Assembly: GCF_017569205.1 (NCBI RefSeq)
Contig: NZ_CP071870.1
Coordinates: forward strand, 186,001-250,000
Length of the DNA stretch: 64,000 bases
Reading direction: 5' to 3'
Origin: Propioniciclava sp. MC1595
GTDB lineage: Bacteria > Actinomycetota > Actinomycetes > Propionibacteriales > Propionibacteriaceae
A program made the position numbers and the translations under genes. The notes under the pieces are model-generated. The model searched no databases. It was given only the letters and a program-made list of their open reading frames with translations, and had not been told where the DNA came from. Below, piece after piece: positions 46,001-56,148 of the stretch (position 1 is the stretch's first letter; every line of letters starts with the position of its first letter).

Positions 46001-46681
46001 TTCGGCGAGCCGCCCGTAGGCGTCGGAGCGGATGCCCAGCACGACGGTCACGCGGGCGGCGAGGTCGACCACGGCGGCGAGGGTCGCGTCCCGGTCCGCG
46101 CCCAGGTCCAGGAGTTCCTCGAACTGGTCGAGGACGATGAGGTCGGCGTCCCCGGTGTCGGGGTGGGTGGTGAGGTCACGGACGGGGAGGACACGGCCGC
46201 GCCGGTGCTCGAGCAGCCCGCCCGGGGCGCAGTGGCGCCCGACCAGCCCGGCCGCGAGCAGCGAGGACTTGCCGCTGCCGGACGGGCCGACCAGCGCGAC
46301 GAGCCCGTGCGTGGGGGCGTGGTGCCGGACGGCGGTGGCGATCCGGGCGGCCTCGACGTCGCGCCCGAAGAAGAGCCGCTCCTCGGTGGTGGCGTAGGGG
46401 CGCAGGCCGACGTAGGGGGTGTCGCCGCTGCGCAGGGTGCCCAGGGCGCGGTCGACGTCGAGCCACTCGGGCTGGACCTCGCCCTCCAGCCCGAGCGCGC
46501 GGACGAGCCGCTCGAACTGCGGCCGCAGGGCGGGGGTCGGGGCGTGCTTGCCGGACAGCCACCCCTGCACCGTCGCGGCCGGGACGTCGACCAGGCGCGC
46601 GACCGCGCGGATCGACAGGTTCTTCCGGCGCCGGGCGCTGTCCAGGCGCGCGGCCAGCTCCTCCCGGGGGGTCACCGACAC
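43031..46681 (-). CDS. HTH-nSTAND1-TM-WD40 signalling protein
   Basis: A 1216-residue protein. Residues 1-60 are an XRE-like helix-turn-helix (NLSIRAVARLVDVPAATVQ). About 90-460 is an nSTAND1 P-loop ATPase with Walker A GPSGSGKSS and Walker B LIVLDQFEELLD. One membrane helix follows (about 490-515) after an Arg-rich stretch. The C-terminal half (about 560-1190) is a WD40 array of roughly a dozen blades (for example VSALAFTPDGGRVLTAGTRD). STAND proteins are ligand-triggered switches in signalling, cell death or phage defence; the combined DNA-binding and WD40 sensor layout occurs in actinobacteria but the ligand is unknown. GTG 46681 follows CACGAT (46693-46688) by six bases. Confidence 0.88.
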   Translation of the reverse strand: MSVTPREELAARLDSARRRKNLSIRAVARLVDVPAATVQGWLSGKHAPTPALRPQFERLVRALGLEGEVQPEWLDVDRALGTLRSGDTPYVGLRPYATTEERLFFGRDVEAARIATAVRHHAPTHGLVALVGPSGSGKSSLLAAGLVGRHCAPGGLLEHRRGRVLPVRDLTTHPDTGDADLIVLDQFEELLDLGADRDATLAAVVDLAARVTVVLGIRSDAYGRLAELGDLRDALERPILVQPMAPEEIRQAITGPAALRDVEVDPGLVELVLADTGAAEDPQATLTLLPLVSHALLMTWGAGSGQRMTVDDYRRAGGLSSAVENLADGIVASLSTEQRRTARALFMRMVGLLDDRAVRRPVALASLSTATLAVARPFVDARVLSTTETQLHISHDSVLRHWPRLADWIEDGREQLRVREHLSRATRLWVDSGRSPDGLIPVDRLPMFAGLGLDDSTDLLSPLEDEFLTESRAHFTSQLAQERRTSARLRRGRALAFGLTALTLVLALLATGAFLQTRQVQLDAQSRQVANQASTLRDRDPNLYAQLALVSAALAPTREARSSLLVATSLDVPTRWTAPGSSFATTGPGGSVVQVDGAGEVALWRTAVHGPPDVRFTADPAGGQLFAAALGRIEDRLLMVTGGAGGYRALWDVTDEPTTLADLGGAGTLFGAAFDPTGPRFALAHSDGTTSTVELWHLDRPAGPQRLGAQTFDGQVSALAFTPDGGRVLTAGTRDHIGVWTVTASGLEPADPIPLGADPGIRALSLAISPDGSSLAAGLTSGQVATWPLDGAGTTPPRLTSVSSFWINGVAFSGDGSQLLTGDSEQRLHVWASDTMEHLRGIRAPAIVQSVAWAGPEPMATLVDGTLLHWGERSSVLGSEGGRIYYLAADAAGADWLVGTDQADAVVELWGRPGNDRRLRLPFPEGLAPSVATAMTPAGDRVVAGTTDGQVVVWDVAGPVPGTPRTSRIAADENLVALDVSPDGTLLAAGLYNGRGTVLARIGADLSVTPLATLPSEVPQLATFSPDGRYLQVGIAAGAVDLWDVSDPEHPVATASLPTPSNPGASAFSSTGRLLAAGTDGGDVLLWDWTDPARPQELRRLLGPRAGINTIAFSPDASLLVAAGVGDYLWVWDLTEDSTTAVLSVPAAMGSVHDVQFLAGGALIAATGATGEVRLWGTDPDAERPVLCALRGEPLTDDEWERYLPGIPRIDPCSDR

Positions 46682-46718
46682 GGTCTCATCGTGGCACCAG
46701 CGACCCCCGGCAGGCGAA

Positions 46719-46766
46719 ACGCCGAGGGCTTTACTTTGATCGTGATCAAAGTAAAGCCCTCGGCGT
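46719..46766. terminator. 48-base perfect palindromic hairpin between glgP and the STAND gene
   Basis: Two 23-base perfect arms (46719-46741 and 46744-46766) are separated by only two bases. The outer half is GC-rich and the inner half (TTTACTTTGATC) is AT-rich. It starts 28 bases beyond the glgP stop and is probably its terminator, but it also lies just upstream of the STAND promoter. A loop of two bases means the tip must open in RNA; as DNA it could form a cruciform. Confidence 0.75.
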
Positions 46767-46793
46767 CCATGCCCGTGCCTCGGCGGGAGGCGG

Positions 46794-49346
<2,553 letters not shown>

Positions 49347-49440
49347 GGTCCCCAGCCTAGGGTGATCGCTGCGTGGCGCGAATTCGGGCCGCTTCCCGGA
49401 CGCGTCTTGCGCCGCCGATGTGAGTGTGCCTCAGCCGCGG

Positions 49441-50700
49441 TCAGGCGGACGCCGCGGCCTGCGGGAGGCGGGCGAACTCGTCCGTCCTCGGGATGGTGCG
49501 GATGTGCCGGCTGGCGCTGACGAGGACGCCGGCCACCGCGAGCAGGGCGGTGTAGGTGAGCAGGGCGGGGGTCCGCCCCCAGTGCTCGAGCAGGAACCCG
49601 GCCGCGCCGATGCCCAGCGGCATCATTGCCGACGAGACGAAGCCGGACGCCGACCCGGCCCGGCCCTGCATGGCGTCGGGGGTGACGTGCAGGCTGAACG
49701 CGCCCACACCGGCGTTGACCGCGGGCAGGGCCAGCGACACCGCGCACCCCAGCGCGCCGACCCACCACACCGAGGGGCTCAGCGGCATCAGCGCGAGCAG
49801 GACCACCATCGACCAGATCACCGCGATCGTCACCGTGCCGACGCGCAGGCGTCGCAGCAGCAGGCCCGCCAGGAGGGCGCCGACGAGGGCGGACGCCCCG
49901 AGCGCCGACTCGAGCAGGCCGAGGCCCTGGGGCGGGAGGCCGTCGCGCTGGAGGGCGAGGATCGCGACGGTGAAGATCCCGTTGGCGGCGAGGTTGAGCA
50001 CCATCCCGATGGCGACCATGTCCCGGATCGGGGCCGTCCGCCACACCCACCGGAGGCCCTCGCCGATCTCGCGCAGGAGCCCGGTGGAGGCGTCCGGGGT
50101 GCGTTCGGGCGCGGGCAGGGGCGTCCGGACCGAGCGGTAGCCGAGCGCCGCCAGCGCGTAGAGGACCGCGTTGGTGACCAGCGGGACGACGTGGCCCACG
50201 GCGAACAGCGCACCGCTGAGGGCGGGGCCCACGAGGGAGCCGACGCTCATGCGGGCCTGGGTGACGGTGGCGGCGGTGCCGAGTTGCTCGGGGGGCACGA
50301 TCGTCTTGATGGCCGCGCGCCCGGCCGGCCAGATGAAGGAGGCCAGGCACCCCTCGACGAGGGCGACCGCCAGCAGGTGGCCGAACGTGATGGTGCCCAG
50401 CGCGCCCGCGATCGGGACCGTGGCCATGACCACCGCCAGCAGCAGGCCGGTGACGACGAGGGTGCGGCGCCGGTCCCACCGGTCGACCAGGGCGCCGGCG
50501 GGCAGTCCGGCCGCGAGGTGGCCCACGCCGTAGGCGGCGCTGACCAGGCCGGCCTGGGCCGACGAGCCGGTGAGCTCGAAGGTGAGCAGGAGCAGCGCCA
50601 TGCCGGTCATGCCCGAGCCGACCGCCTCGACGACCTGGCCGCCGGTGAGGCGGACGTAGTCGGGGTTGCGCCGCAGCGGGGTGGGGGCGGTCTCGGTCAT
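49441..50700 (-). CDS. MFS exporter
   Basis: A 419-residue twelve-helix major facilitator protein of the drug-efflux (MFS_3/enterobactin exporter-like) type, with motif A GALVDRWDRRR between helices 2 and 3. It is divergent from an ArsR-type regulator, and a strong repeated dyad lies between them, so induction by the exported compound is likely. ATG 50700 is used: CATGAT (50712-50707) ends six bases before; the open frame further upstream is antisense to the regulator. Confidence 0.88.
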   Translation of the reverse strand: MTETAPTPLRRNPDYVRLTGGQVVEAVGSGMTGMALLLLTFELTGSSAQAGLVSAAYGVGHLAAGLPAGALVDRWDRRRTLVVTGLLLAVVMATVPIAGALGTITFGHLLAVALVEGCLASFIWPAGRAAIKTIVPPEQLGTAATVTQARMSVGSLVGPALSGALFAVGHVVPLVTNAVLYALAALGYRSVRTPLPAPERTPDASTGLLREIGEGLRWVWRTAPIRDMVAIGMVLNLAANGIFTVAILALQRDGLPPQGLGLLESALGASALVGALLAGLLLRRLRVGTVTIAVIWSMVVLLALMPLSPSVWWVGALGCAVSLALPAVNAGVGAFSLHVTPDAMQGRAGSASGFVSSAMMPLGIGAAGFLLEHWGRTPALLTYTALLAVAGVLVSASRHIRTIPRTDEFARLPQAAASA

Positions 50701-50719
50701 GGCACCATCATGGGACACG

Positions 50720-50759
50720 CAAGACTCCTTGCGCAATAGTTCTTGCGCAACAAGTCTTG
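50720..50759. promoter_or_regulatory. Operator between the MFS exporter and its regulator
   Basis: The 8-bp palindrome TTGCGCAA occurs twice (50729-50736 and 50743-50750), six bases apart, and is framed by CAAGACT (50720-50726) and AGTCTTG (50753-50759), which are inverted copies. It sits between the -10 of the MFS gene (50712-50707) and TAGGGT of the regulator (50761-50766), covering both -35 regions. Confidence 0.8.
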
Positions 50760-50772
50760 ATAGGGTTCCGTC

Positions 50773-51414
50773 ATGGAGAACAGGCCGCTGCGCGTCGCCG
50801 ACGCCGAGACGCTGCGGGCCTTCGCGCACCCGTTGCGGCTGCGCATCCTCTCCGACCTCTCCGAGCGCGGCCGGTCGAACGTGGTGGGTGTCGCCGAGCG
50901 GCTGGGGGAGCCGGCGAACTCGGTCAGCTACCACCTCTCGATCCTGGCCCGGCACGGCCTCGTGGTCGCGGCCGAACCCCCCGAGGGCGCGACCCGGCGC
51001 GAGCGCTGGTGGCAGACGGGGTCGACCACCGGCTTCGCCGTGGACGCCGTCGACGACGAGTCCCGGCCCGCGGTGGTCGAGGCCCTCACGACGTGGTCCC
51101 AGCAACGGGCCGGTGAGGTGGCCCGCCGGCTGATGGCGTCGGCGGAGGAGGCCGAGGCACGGGGCCTCCCGGCGACGCAGAGCGGCCTGGGCGTGTGGCT
51201 CACGCCCGAGGAGGCGCGCGCGGCGGCGGCCGAGCTCCGGGCGGTCGCGCGCCGGCTGGGCGAGCAGTACCGGGCCCAGCGGGCGCACGGCACCCTGGCC
51301 GAGGGCCCGGGGGCGGGCGCCGACTACTACCTGTTCGACCTCACCTTCTTCGCCGACCTCTCCGGGCAGGCGACGCTGCGCGGCTCGATCAACGTGGGCG
51401 GTGACCCCGACTGA
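50773..51414 (+). CDS. ArsR-type winged-helix regulator of the MFS exporter
   Basis: A 213-residue regulator with an N-terminal ArsR/HTH_20 winged helix (about residues 10-90: LRAFAHPLRLRILSDL and NSVSYHLSILARHGLV) and a helical C-terminal ligand/dimer domain. No metal-binding Cys pair is visible, so the signal is probably an organic compound. ATG 50773 is leaderless from TAGGGT. The divergent layout and the shared operator point to repression of itself and of the MFS exporter. Confidence 0.9.
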   Translation: MENRPLRVADAETLRAFAHPLRLRILSDLSERGRSNVVGVAERLGEPANSVSYHLSILARHGLVVAAEPPEGATRRERWWQTGSTTGFAVDAVDDESRPAVVEALTTWSQQRAGEVARRLMASAEEAEARGLPATQSGLGVWLTPEEARAAAAELRAVARRLGEQYRAQRAHGTLAEGPGAGADYYLFDLTFFADLSGQATLRGSINVGGDPD

Positions 51415-51423
51415 GCCGTCCCG

Positions 51424-52254
51424 TCAGGGGCGCAGGCGCGCGATCGCGGCGTCCAGCATCGGCTCGGTGAGCTTGCCGGTGAAGGTGTTCTGCTGGCTGA
51501 CGTGGTAGCACCCGACGAGCCGCACCGGGTTGCCGTTCGGGAGGGCCAGCGTGGCCTCGGCGCCGTGGCCGAACCTCGGCTTGGGGCGCGGAACCGCCCA
51601 GCCGAGGCGACGGGCGGCGGCCAGTGTGGAGTCCCACGCGATCGACCCCAGCGCCATGATCGCGGTCACGTGCGGCGCGGCCAGTTCGAGGTCGCGGTCC
51701 AGCCACGGCGCGCAGGTCGCCTTCTCCTCGGTCGTCGGCTTGTTGTCGGGGGGCGCGCAGTGCACGGGCGCGACGATCCGCAGCCCCGTCAGCACGAGGT
51801 CGTCGCCGGCGTGGGTCGCACGGGGCTGGTTGGCGAACCCCGCGCGGAACAGGGCGGCGTACAGCCAGTCGCCCGACCGGTCGCCGGTGAACATGCGGCC
51901 GGTGCGGTTGGCGCCGTGCGCGGCGGGGGCGAGCCCGACCACCAGGGCGGCGGCGTCCGGGTCACCGAAGCTGGGCACCGGGCGCCCCCAGTACGGCTGG
52001 TCGGCGAACGAGGACCGCTTCGTCGCGGCGACGTCCTCGCGCCAGGCCACCAGGCGGGGGCAGGCGCGGCAGACCGTGACGGCGGCGTCCAGCTCGGCGC
52101 GCAACGCGGTGGCGGCGAGCCGGGCGACGGCGTCCGAGGCGGTGGCGACCGGGGTGGACGCCGTGGCGGGGTCGCCGGGCCAGCCCGTGCCGGGGGGCAC
52201 GGGGGACGCGAACGGCTGCCCGGTGATCGGGTGCGGCAGGGGGTCGGAGCCCAT
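51424..52254 (-). CDS. udgB: Family 5 uracil-DNA glycosylase
   Basis: A 276-residue UdgB-type glycosylase that removes uracil (and some other deaminated bases) from DNA, useful for a GC-rich genome prone to C deamination. Motif 1 [14 protein letters not shown] and motif 3 [10 protein letters not shown] are intact. Four Cys (in [15 protein letters not shown] and TCAPW) fit the 4Fe-4S cluster of this family. ATG 52254 follows TAAGGT (52266-52261) by six bases. Its -10 overlaps that of the divergent dehydrogenase. Confidence 0.93.
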   Translation of the reverse strand: MGSDPLPHPITGQPFASPVPPGTGWPGDPATASTPVATASDAVARLAATALRAELDAAVTVCRACPRLVAWREDVAATKRSSFADQPYWGRPVPSFGDPDAAALVVGLAPAAHGANRTGRMFTGDRSGDWLYAALFRAGFANQPRATHAGDDLVLTGLRIVAPVHCAPPDNKPTTEEKATCAPWLDRDLELAAPHVTAIMALGSIAWDSTLAAARRLGWAVPRPKPRFGHGAEATLALPNGNPVRLVGCYHVSQQNTFTGKLTEPMLDAAIARLRP

Positions 52255-52277
52255 GGCGACACCTTAGGCTCAGCGGC
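52255..52277. promoter_or_regulatory. 23-bp divergent leaderless promoter pair
   Basis: The minus-strand -10 TAAGGT (52266-52261) and the plus-strand -10 TAGGCT (52265-52270) share two bases within CCTTAGGC. Starts at 52254 and 52278 are separated by only 23 bases. Two polymerases cannot open both at once. Confidence 0.75.
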
Positions 52278-53294
52278 ATGCGCGGAGTGATCATGCACGG
52301 GCCCGGCGACATCCGGGTCGAGGACCGTCCGGACCCCACGATCCAGGAGCCGACGGACGCGGTCATCCGCGTGACGGCCACCTGCGTGTGCGGCTCGGAC
52401 CTGTGGGGCTACCGGGGCATCAACGACCCGACCGACCCCAGGCCGATGGGGCACGAGTACTGCGGTGTCGTCGAGGCCGTGGGCGGCGCCGTGCGCGACA
52501 TCGAGGTCGGCGACTTCGTGGTCGGCGGCTTCTACGCGTCCTGCAACGAGTGCGCCCACTGCCGGGCGGGGTTCCCCAACGGCTGCGTGCGGCACCAGTG
52601 GTACGACGGCTGCCAGGCCGAGCTGCTCCGCGTCCCGCTCGCGGACGGCACCTTGGTCGCCACCCCGGGGCAGCCGGACGAGGCCTTGGTGCCCTCGCTG
52701 CTGACGCTCAGCGACGTCATGGCGACCGGCTGGCACGCGGCCGTGATGGCGGGCGTCCGCCCGGGCGGCACCGCGGTCGTCGTCGGGGACGGGGCCGTCG
52801 GGCTGTGCGGCGTGCTCGCGGCCTCACAGCTCGGGGCCGGGCGCGTGATCGCGATGAGCCGGCACGCCTCGCGCCAGAAGGTGGCCCGCCGGTTCGGCGC
52901 CACCGACGTCGTCGAGGAGCGCGGGGACGAGGGCGTCGCCCGCATCGCGGAGCTGACCGACGGCGTCGGCGCGGATGCCGTGCTGGAGTGCGTCGGCACC
53001 GGGGACGCCATGAACCAGGCGATCGCCTGCGCCCGCCCCGGCGCGATGGTCGGCTTCGTCGGCGTCCCGCACGGGGTCGAGCTGCCGATCGGGCAGATGT
53101 TCGCCCGCAACGTGGGCGTCCGGGGCGGCATGGCGACCGTGCGCACCTACCTGCCCGACCTGATGGAGCGCGTGTGGTCGGGCAGGATCGACCCCGGGCT
53201 CGTCTTCGACCTCACCCTCGGGCTCGAGGACGCCGCCGAGGGCTACCGGGCGATGGACCAGCGCCGGGCCATCAAGGCGTTGTTGCGTCCCTGA
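52278..53294 (+). CDS. Zinc-dependent alcohol dehydrogenase (MDR family)
   Basis: A 338-residue medium-chain dehydrogenase. Catalytic zinc ligands are in CVCGSD and GHEYCG, and the structural zinc site is CNECAHCRAGFPNGC. The Rossmann motif is VVVGDGAVGLCG (GxGxxG-like). The substrate cannot be told; similar proteins are annotated as threonine/glutathione-type dehydrogenases. ATG 52278 is leaderless from TAGGCT. The 3' end overlaps the convergent S9 peptidase by 23 bases. Confidence 0.92.
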   Translation: MRGVIMHGPGDIRVEDRPDPTIQEPTDAVIRVTATCVCGSDLWGYRGINDPTDPRPMGHEYCGVVEAVGGAVRDIEVGDFVVGGFYASCNECAHCRAGFPNGCVRHQWYDGCQAELLRVPLADGTLVATPGQPDEALVPSLLTLSDVMATGWHAAVMAGVRPGGTAVVVGDGAVGLCGVLAASQLGAGRVIAMSRHASRQKVARRFGATDVVEERGDEGVARIAELTDGVGADAVLECVGTGDAMNQAIACARPGAMVGFVGVPHGVELPIGQMFARNVGVRGGMATVRTYLPDLMERVWSGRIDPGLVFDLTLGLEDAAEGYRAMDQRRAIKALLRP

Positions 53295-55419
53295 GCCCCA
53301 GCGTGGCCGGCAGCGACGGCGTCCGGCCGTGGACGTGCTCGCCGAGGAAGCCGAGCACGACCTCGTACCAGACCAGCGCGTGCTGGGGCTGGAGGATCCA
53401 GTGGTTCTCGTCGGGGAAGTACAGGAACCTGTGGGGGCTCTGGCCCTTCTCGTCGGCGGGCAGGCCCGACTTGCTGAGCAGCTCCCACCACAGGCGCAGG
53501 CCCTCGCCGATCGGGACGCGGTAGTCCTTGTCGCCGTGGATCACCAGCATCGGAGTGCGGATCTCGCCCACCGAGGTGTGCGGCGAGTGGCCCTCGACGA
53601 GCCCGCCCATCTCGCGCGCCCAGTAGTACGGGGCATCGGTGGTGGGGCCGAACTGGTCGAGCGCCCACAGGCTGGCGTGGGTGACGATCGCCGCGAACCG
53701 GTCGGTGTGGCCGGCGATCCAGTTGGCCATGTAGCCGCCGAAGCTGCCGCCCATCGCGATGGTCTTGCGCGAGTCGATGTCGTCGCGCGCCTCGGTCGCA
53801 TCGGTGATGGCCATCAGGTCGGTGTAGGGCGCATCGCCCCACGTGCCCCAGCCGCGCTCGATGAAGTCCTGGCCGTACCCCGTGCTCAGCGCCGGGTCGG
53901 GCAGCAGGACGGCGTAGCCCTGGGCGACCATGTTCCACGGCGTCCAGCGCCAGGACCAGGCGTTCCACGAGCCGAGCGGGCCGCCGTGGATCCACAGCAG
54001 CAGCGGTGCCGGCTTCTCGGGCGACGCGCCGTGGGGCAGCGCCAGCCACCCACGAATCCGGACGCCGTCGGCTGAGGTCGTCTCGACCTCGACCAGCGTG
54101 CCGGGCAGCTCGGGGCGCTCGACCGGGTTGGGCAGACGGGTGACGGAGTCGCCGTCGATGCGGACGACCTCGGTGGGGTACGCGTAGCTCGAGCGGGCGC
54201 CGTACACCGTGCCGTCGGGGGCGATAGCGGCACCGCCGTAGGCGGCGTCGTCGTGGGTGAGCTGGGTGACCCCACCGGAGGCGACGTCGAGGCGGAACAG
54301 CGGGCCCCGGCCGTCCTGGTCGGCCTGCAGCAGCACGGCGTCGCCGGCGGGGTACCAGGCGATCGGGCTCGCCCACTGGTCGAACGCGTCGGCGATCGGG
54401 CTGACGATGCCCGAGGCGATGTCGAGCAGGCCCAGCTCGTGGCTCGGGGCCATGGTGGCGGTGCCGGTGCGGCCGTACACCACCAACGCGCGGGTGCCGT
54501 CGGGGCTGACCGGGCCGGGCGTGTAGTCGGTGCCGGTGACGCCGGCCACGAGGTCGGTCCAGGTGCCCTCGGCGACGTCGACCTTCACGATCGAGGTCAG
54601 CCGGTCACCCAGCGCGACCGGGATCGTGCGGCCGGCCAGCACGAACGAGCCGTCGGGGGCCACGCTCAGGCCGTGGCTGCTCAGGTGGCTGCCGAGACCC
54701 TTCGTGAGCAGGCGCAGGCGCTTCGGGGCGACGGCGTCCACGGTGCGGGGGAGCGTGGGGTCGGTGGCGGCCTCGGCGTCGGCGGGATCGGCCGCGTCGG
54801 CGTCCTCGTCGGACGGCTCGGTGATGGGGGCGTCCTCGAGCACGAAGAGGTGGGCGGCGTCGGGGCCGAGGTCGGCGTCCCAGTAGCGCACGGCCGCGTC
54901 GGTGTGCAGGATCGCGGCGACCTTCTTCTCCTTGCGCTGCTTGCGCGCCTCGGCGTCGGCCTTCTCGGGGTCGTCGGCGTGCTCGGCCACCGGCATCAGC
55001 GGGGCAACGACGAACACGCCGCCGCCGCGCCCGGTCAGGACGGCCTGGATGCCGCCGGGACGCGAGATGACCAGCCGGGCCTCGCCGCCCGCGGCAGGGA
55101 CCATCCAGAGCGCGGCGACCGGGTCGTCGCCGTCACCGTCGGGGTCGGGGCGGGCCGAGACGAAGTACAGGTTGCCCTCGGCGTCGAAGGCCGCACCCGA
55201 CTCGCCCTTGGCCGAACGGGTGACGCGGCGCGCGGGCGCCTCGCCGGCCGGGTCGAGCTCCCAGACCGCGTTGGCGTAGCGGGTCTTCTTGGCGTCCAGC
55301 GTCGAGACGATCGTGGCCAGCCGCTTGCCGTCGGGACTCAGCGCCAGCCCGTTCACGCGCGGGTACGCGATGAAGTGCTGCAGGTCGTGGAACGGGGTCT
55401 CAGGGCGTCGTCGACTCAT
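53272..55419 (-). CDS. S9-family (prolyl oligopeptidase/acylaminoacyl) serine peptidase
   Basis: A 715-residue peptidase with an N-terminal seven-blade propeller (about 1-440) that gates entry of short peptides, and a C-terminal alpha/beta-hydrolase domain. The catalytic Ser is in MGGSFGGYMANW, Asp in HGDKDYRVP and His in DENHWI. An acidic Asp/Ala insertion sits near residue 220. No signal peptide, so it is probably cytosolic. ATG 55419 is preferred over ATG 55428, because CAGGAT (55432-55427) ends seven bases before it and overlaps the upstream ATG. Confidence 0.93.
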   Translation of the reverse strand: MSRRRPETPFHDLQHFIAYPRVNGLALSPDGKRLATIVSTLDAKKTRYANAVWELDPAGEAPARRVTRSAKGESGAAFDAEGNLYFVSARPDPDGDGDDPVAALWMVPAAGGEARLVISRPGGIQAVLTGRGGGVFVVAPLMPVAEHADDPEKADAEARKQRKEKKVAAILHTDAAVRYWDADLGPDAAHLFVLEDAPITEPSDEDADAADPADAEAATDPTLPRTVDAVAPKRLRLLTKGLGSHLSSHGLSVAPDGSFVLAGRTIPVALGDRLTSIVKVDVAEGTWTDLVAGVTGTDYTPGPVSPDGTRALVVYGRTGTATMAPSHELGLLDIASGIVSPIADAFDQWASPIAWYPAGDAVLLQADQDGRGPLFRLDVASGGVTQLTHDDAAYGGAAIAPDGTVYGARSSYAYPTEVVRIDGDSVTRLPNPVERPELPGTLVEVETTSADGVRIRGWLALPHGASPEKPAPLLLWIHGGPLGSWNAWSWRWTPWNMVAQGYAVLLPDPALSTGYGQDFIERGWGTWGDAPYTDLMAITDATEARDDIDSRKTIAMGGSFGGYMANWIAGHTDRFAAIVTHASLWALDQFGPTTDAPYYWAREMGGLVEGHSPHTSVGEIRTPMLVIHGDKDYRVPIGEGLRLWWELLSKSGLPADEKGQSPHRFLYFPDENHWILQPQHALVWYEVVLGFLGEHVHGRTPSLPATLGLRDATTP

Positions 55420-55441
55420 GCGGCCCATCCTGCCGCGCGGG

Positions 55442-55716
55442 TCAAGACTGCGACGGGAGTTGCTGCTCGACGGGGAACGCGGACGAGGCCAGCGTCACCG
55501 ACCCGTCGGCCTTGCCCACGATGACCGGGCCGTTCCCCAGCAGACCGGCCGCGAAATCGCCGGTCAGCGACGCGCGCGTGTTGTAGCCGAAGACCCACGC
55601 GGTCGGGTACTCGGTGCACGAGGCGATCACGATCTCGTGGGCGTGGACGGGTTGGACGTTCTCGGCCAGGTGGCGCCGAGCAATGTCGAAGGCATCCTGC
55701 AGGGCAACGCGTTCAT
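55442..55716 (-). pseudogene. YrhB/Imm35-like immunity gene, frameshifted near its start
   Basis: The region from 55708 down to the stop at 55442 encodes 88 residues of a YrhB-type domain (FDIARRHLAENV, PTAWVFGYNTRASLTGDF, LLGNGPVIVGKADGSV), a family found as toxin immunity proteins. The natural ATG at 55716 overlaps the preceding stop as ATGA, but it reads another frame; one missing base near 55707 would join them as MNAVALQDAFD. As it stands only an internal GTG (55630, 62 residues) is usable. It is either a lesion, a sequencing error or programmed slippage. Confidence 0.65.
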
Positions 55717-56138
55717 GGCCGCCCCATCGGTGTCGAGAGCGCCGCCACGACCTCGGCAGGCGGAAGGTAGCCGTGTTCGGCGACGTAGTGCAGCACCAGG
55801 TTCGGTGCCACCCAGCGTCGCCCGCCCGCCATCACCTCGATGCTGGCGCTGCCGAGGTGGAGCGTGTCTCCCTGCTTCGTCGTGTACTCGGTGGGGTGGA
55901 AATCGGGCGACCACGGGCCGACCTCCTCGGGCGCCGGGCGGGGACAGAAGGCGCAGGTGTGGAAGCCGCGAGTGCGATCGATGGGGCTGCGGGCGGCCTC
56001 CTCGAGCCCGCGCCTCACCTCCGGTGGGCAGGGGGCCTCCCGGAACGGGTGCCGCGGGTCGAGCCAGCCGAAGGCCAGCGTGTCCTTCTGCCAGGGCCAC
56101 TTGCGTGGCGTGAGCACCGACTCGTCCTCGTGGTACAT
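55713..56138 (-). CDS. DUF7919-like protein, candidate immunity/accessory protein for RHS2
   Basis: A 141-residue protein resembling the DUF7919 family: DTLAFGWLDPRHPF near the start, the Cys pair in GFHTCAFC, and LVLHYVAEHGYLPPAEVV at the end. It lies 10 bases after the RHS2 stop on the same strand and is followed, with a four-base overlap, by the YrhB-like gene, the place where immunity genes of polymorphic toxins sit. The Cys pair could bind metal. Its exact role is inferred from position. The open frame extends to 56201 but ATG 56138 (AGGAG upstream) fits the family start. Confidence 0.75.
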   Translation of the reverse strand: MYHEDESVLTPRKWPWQKDTLAFGWLDPRHPFREAPCPPEVRRGLEEAARSPIDRTRGFHTCAFCPRPAPEEVGPWSPDFHPTEYTTKQGDTLHLGSASIEVMAGGRRWVAPNLVLHYVAEHGYLPPAEVVAALSTPMGRP

Positions 56139-56148
56139 GGGACTCCTC

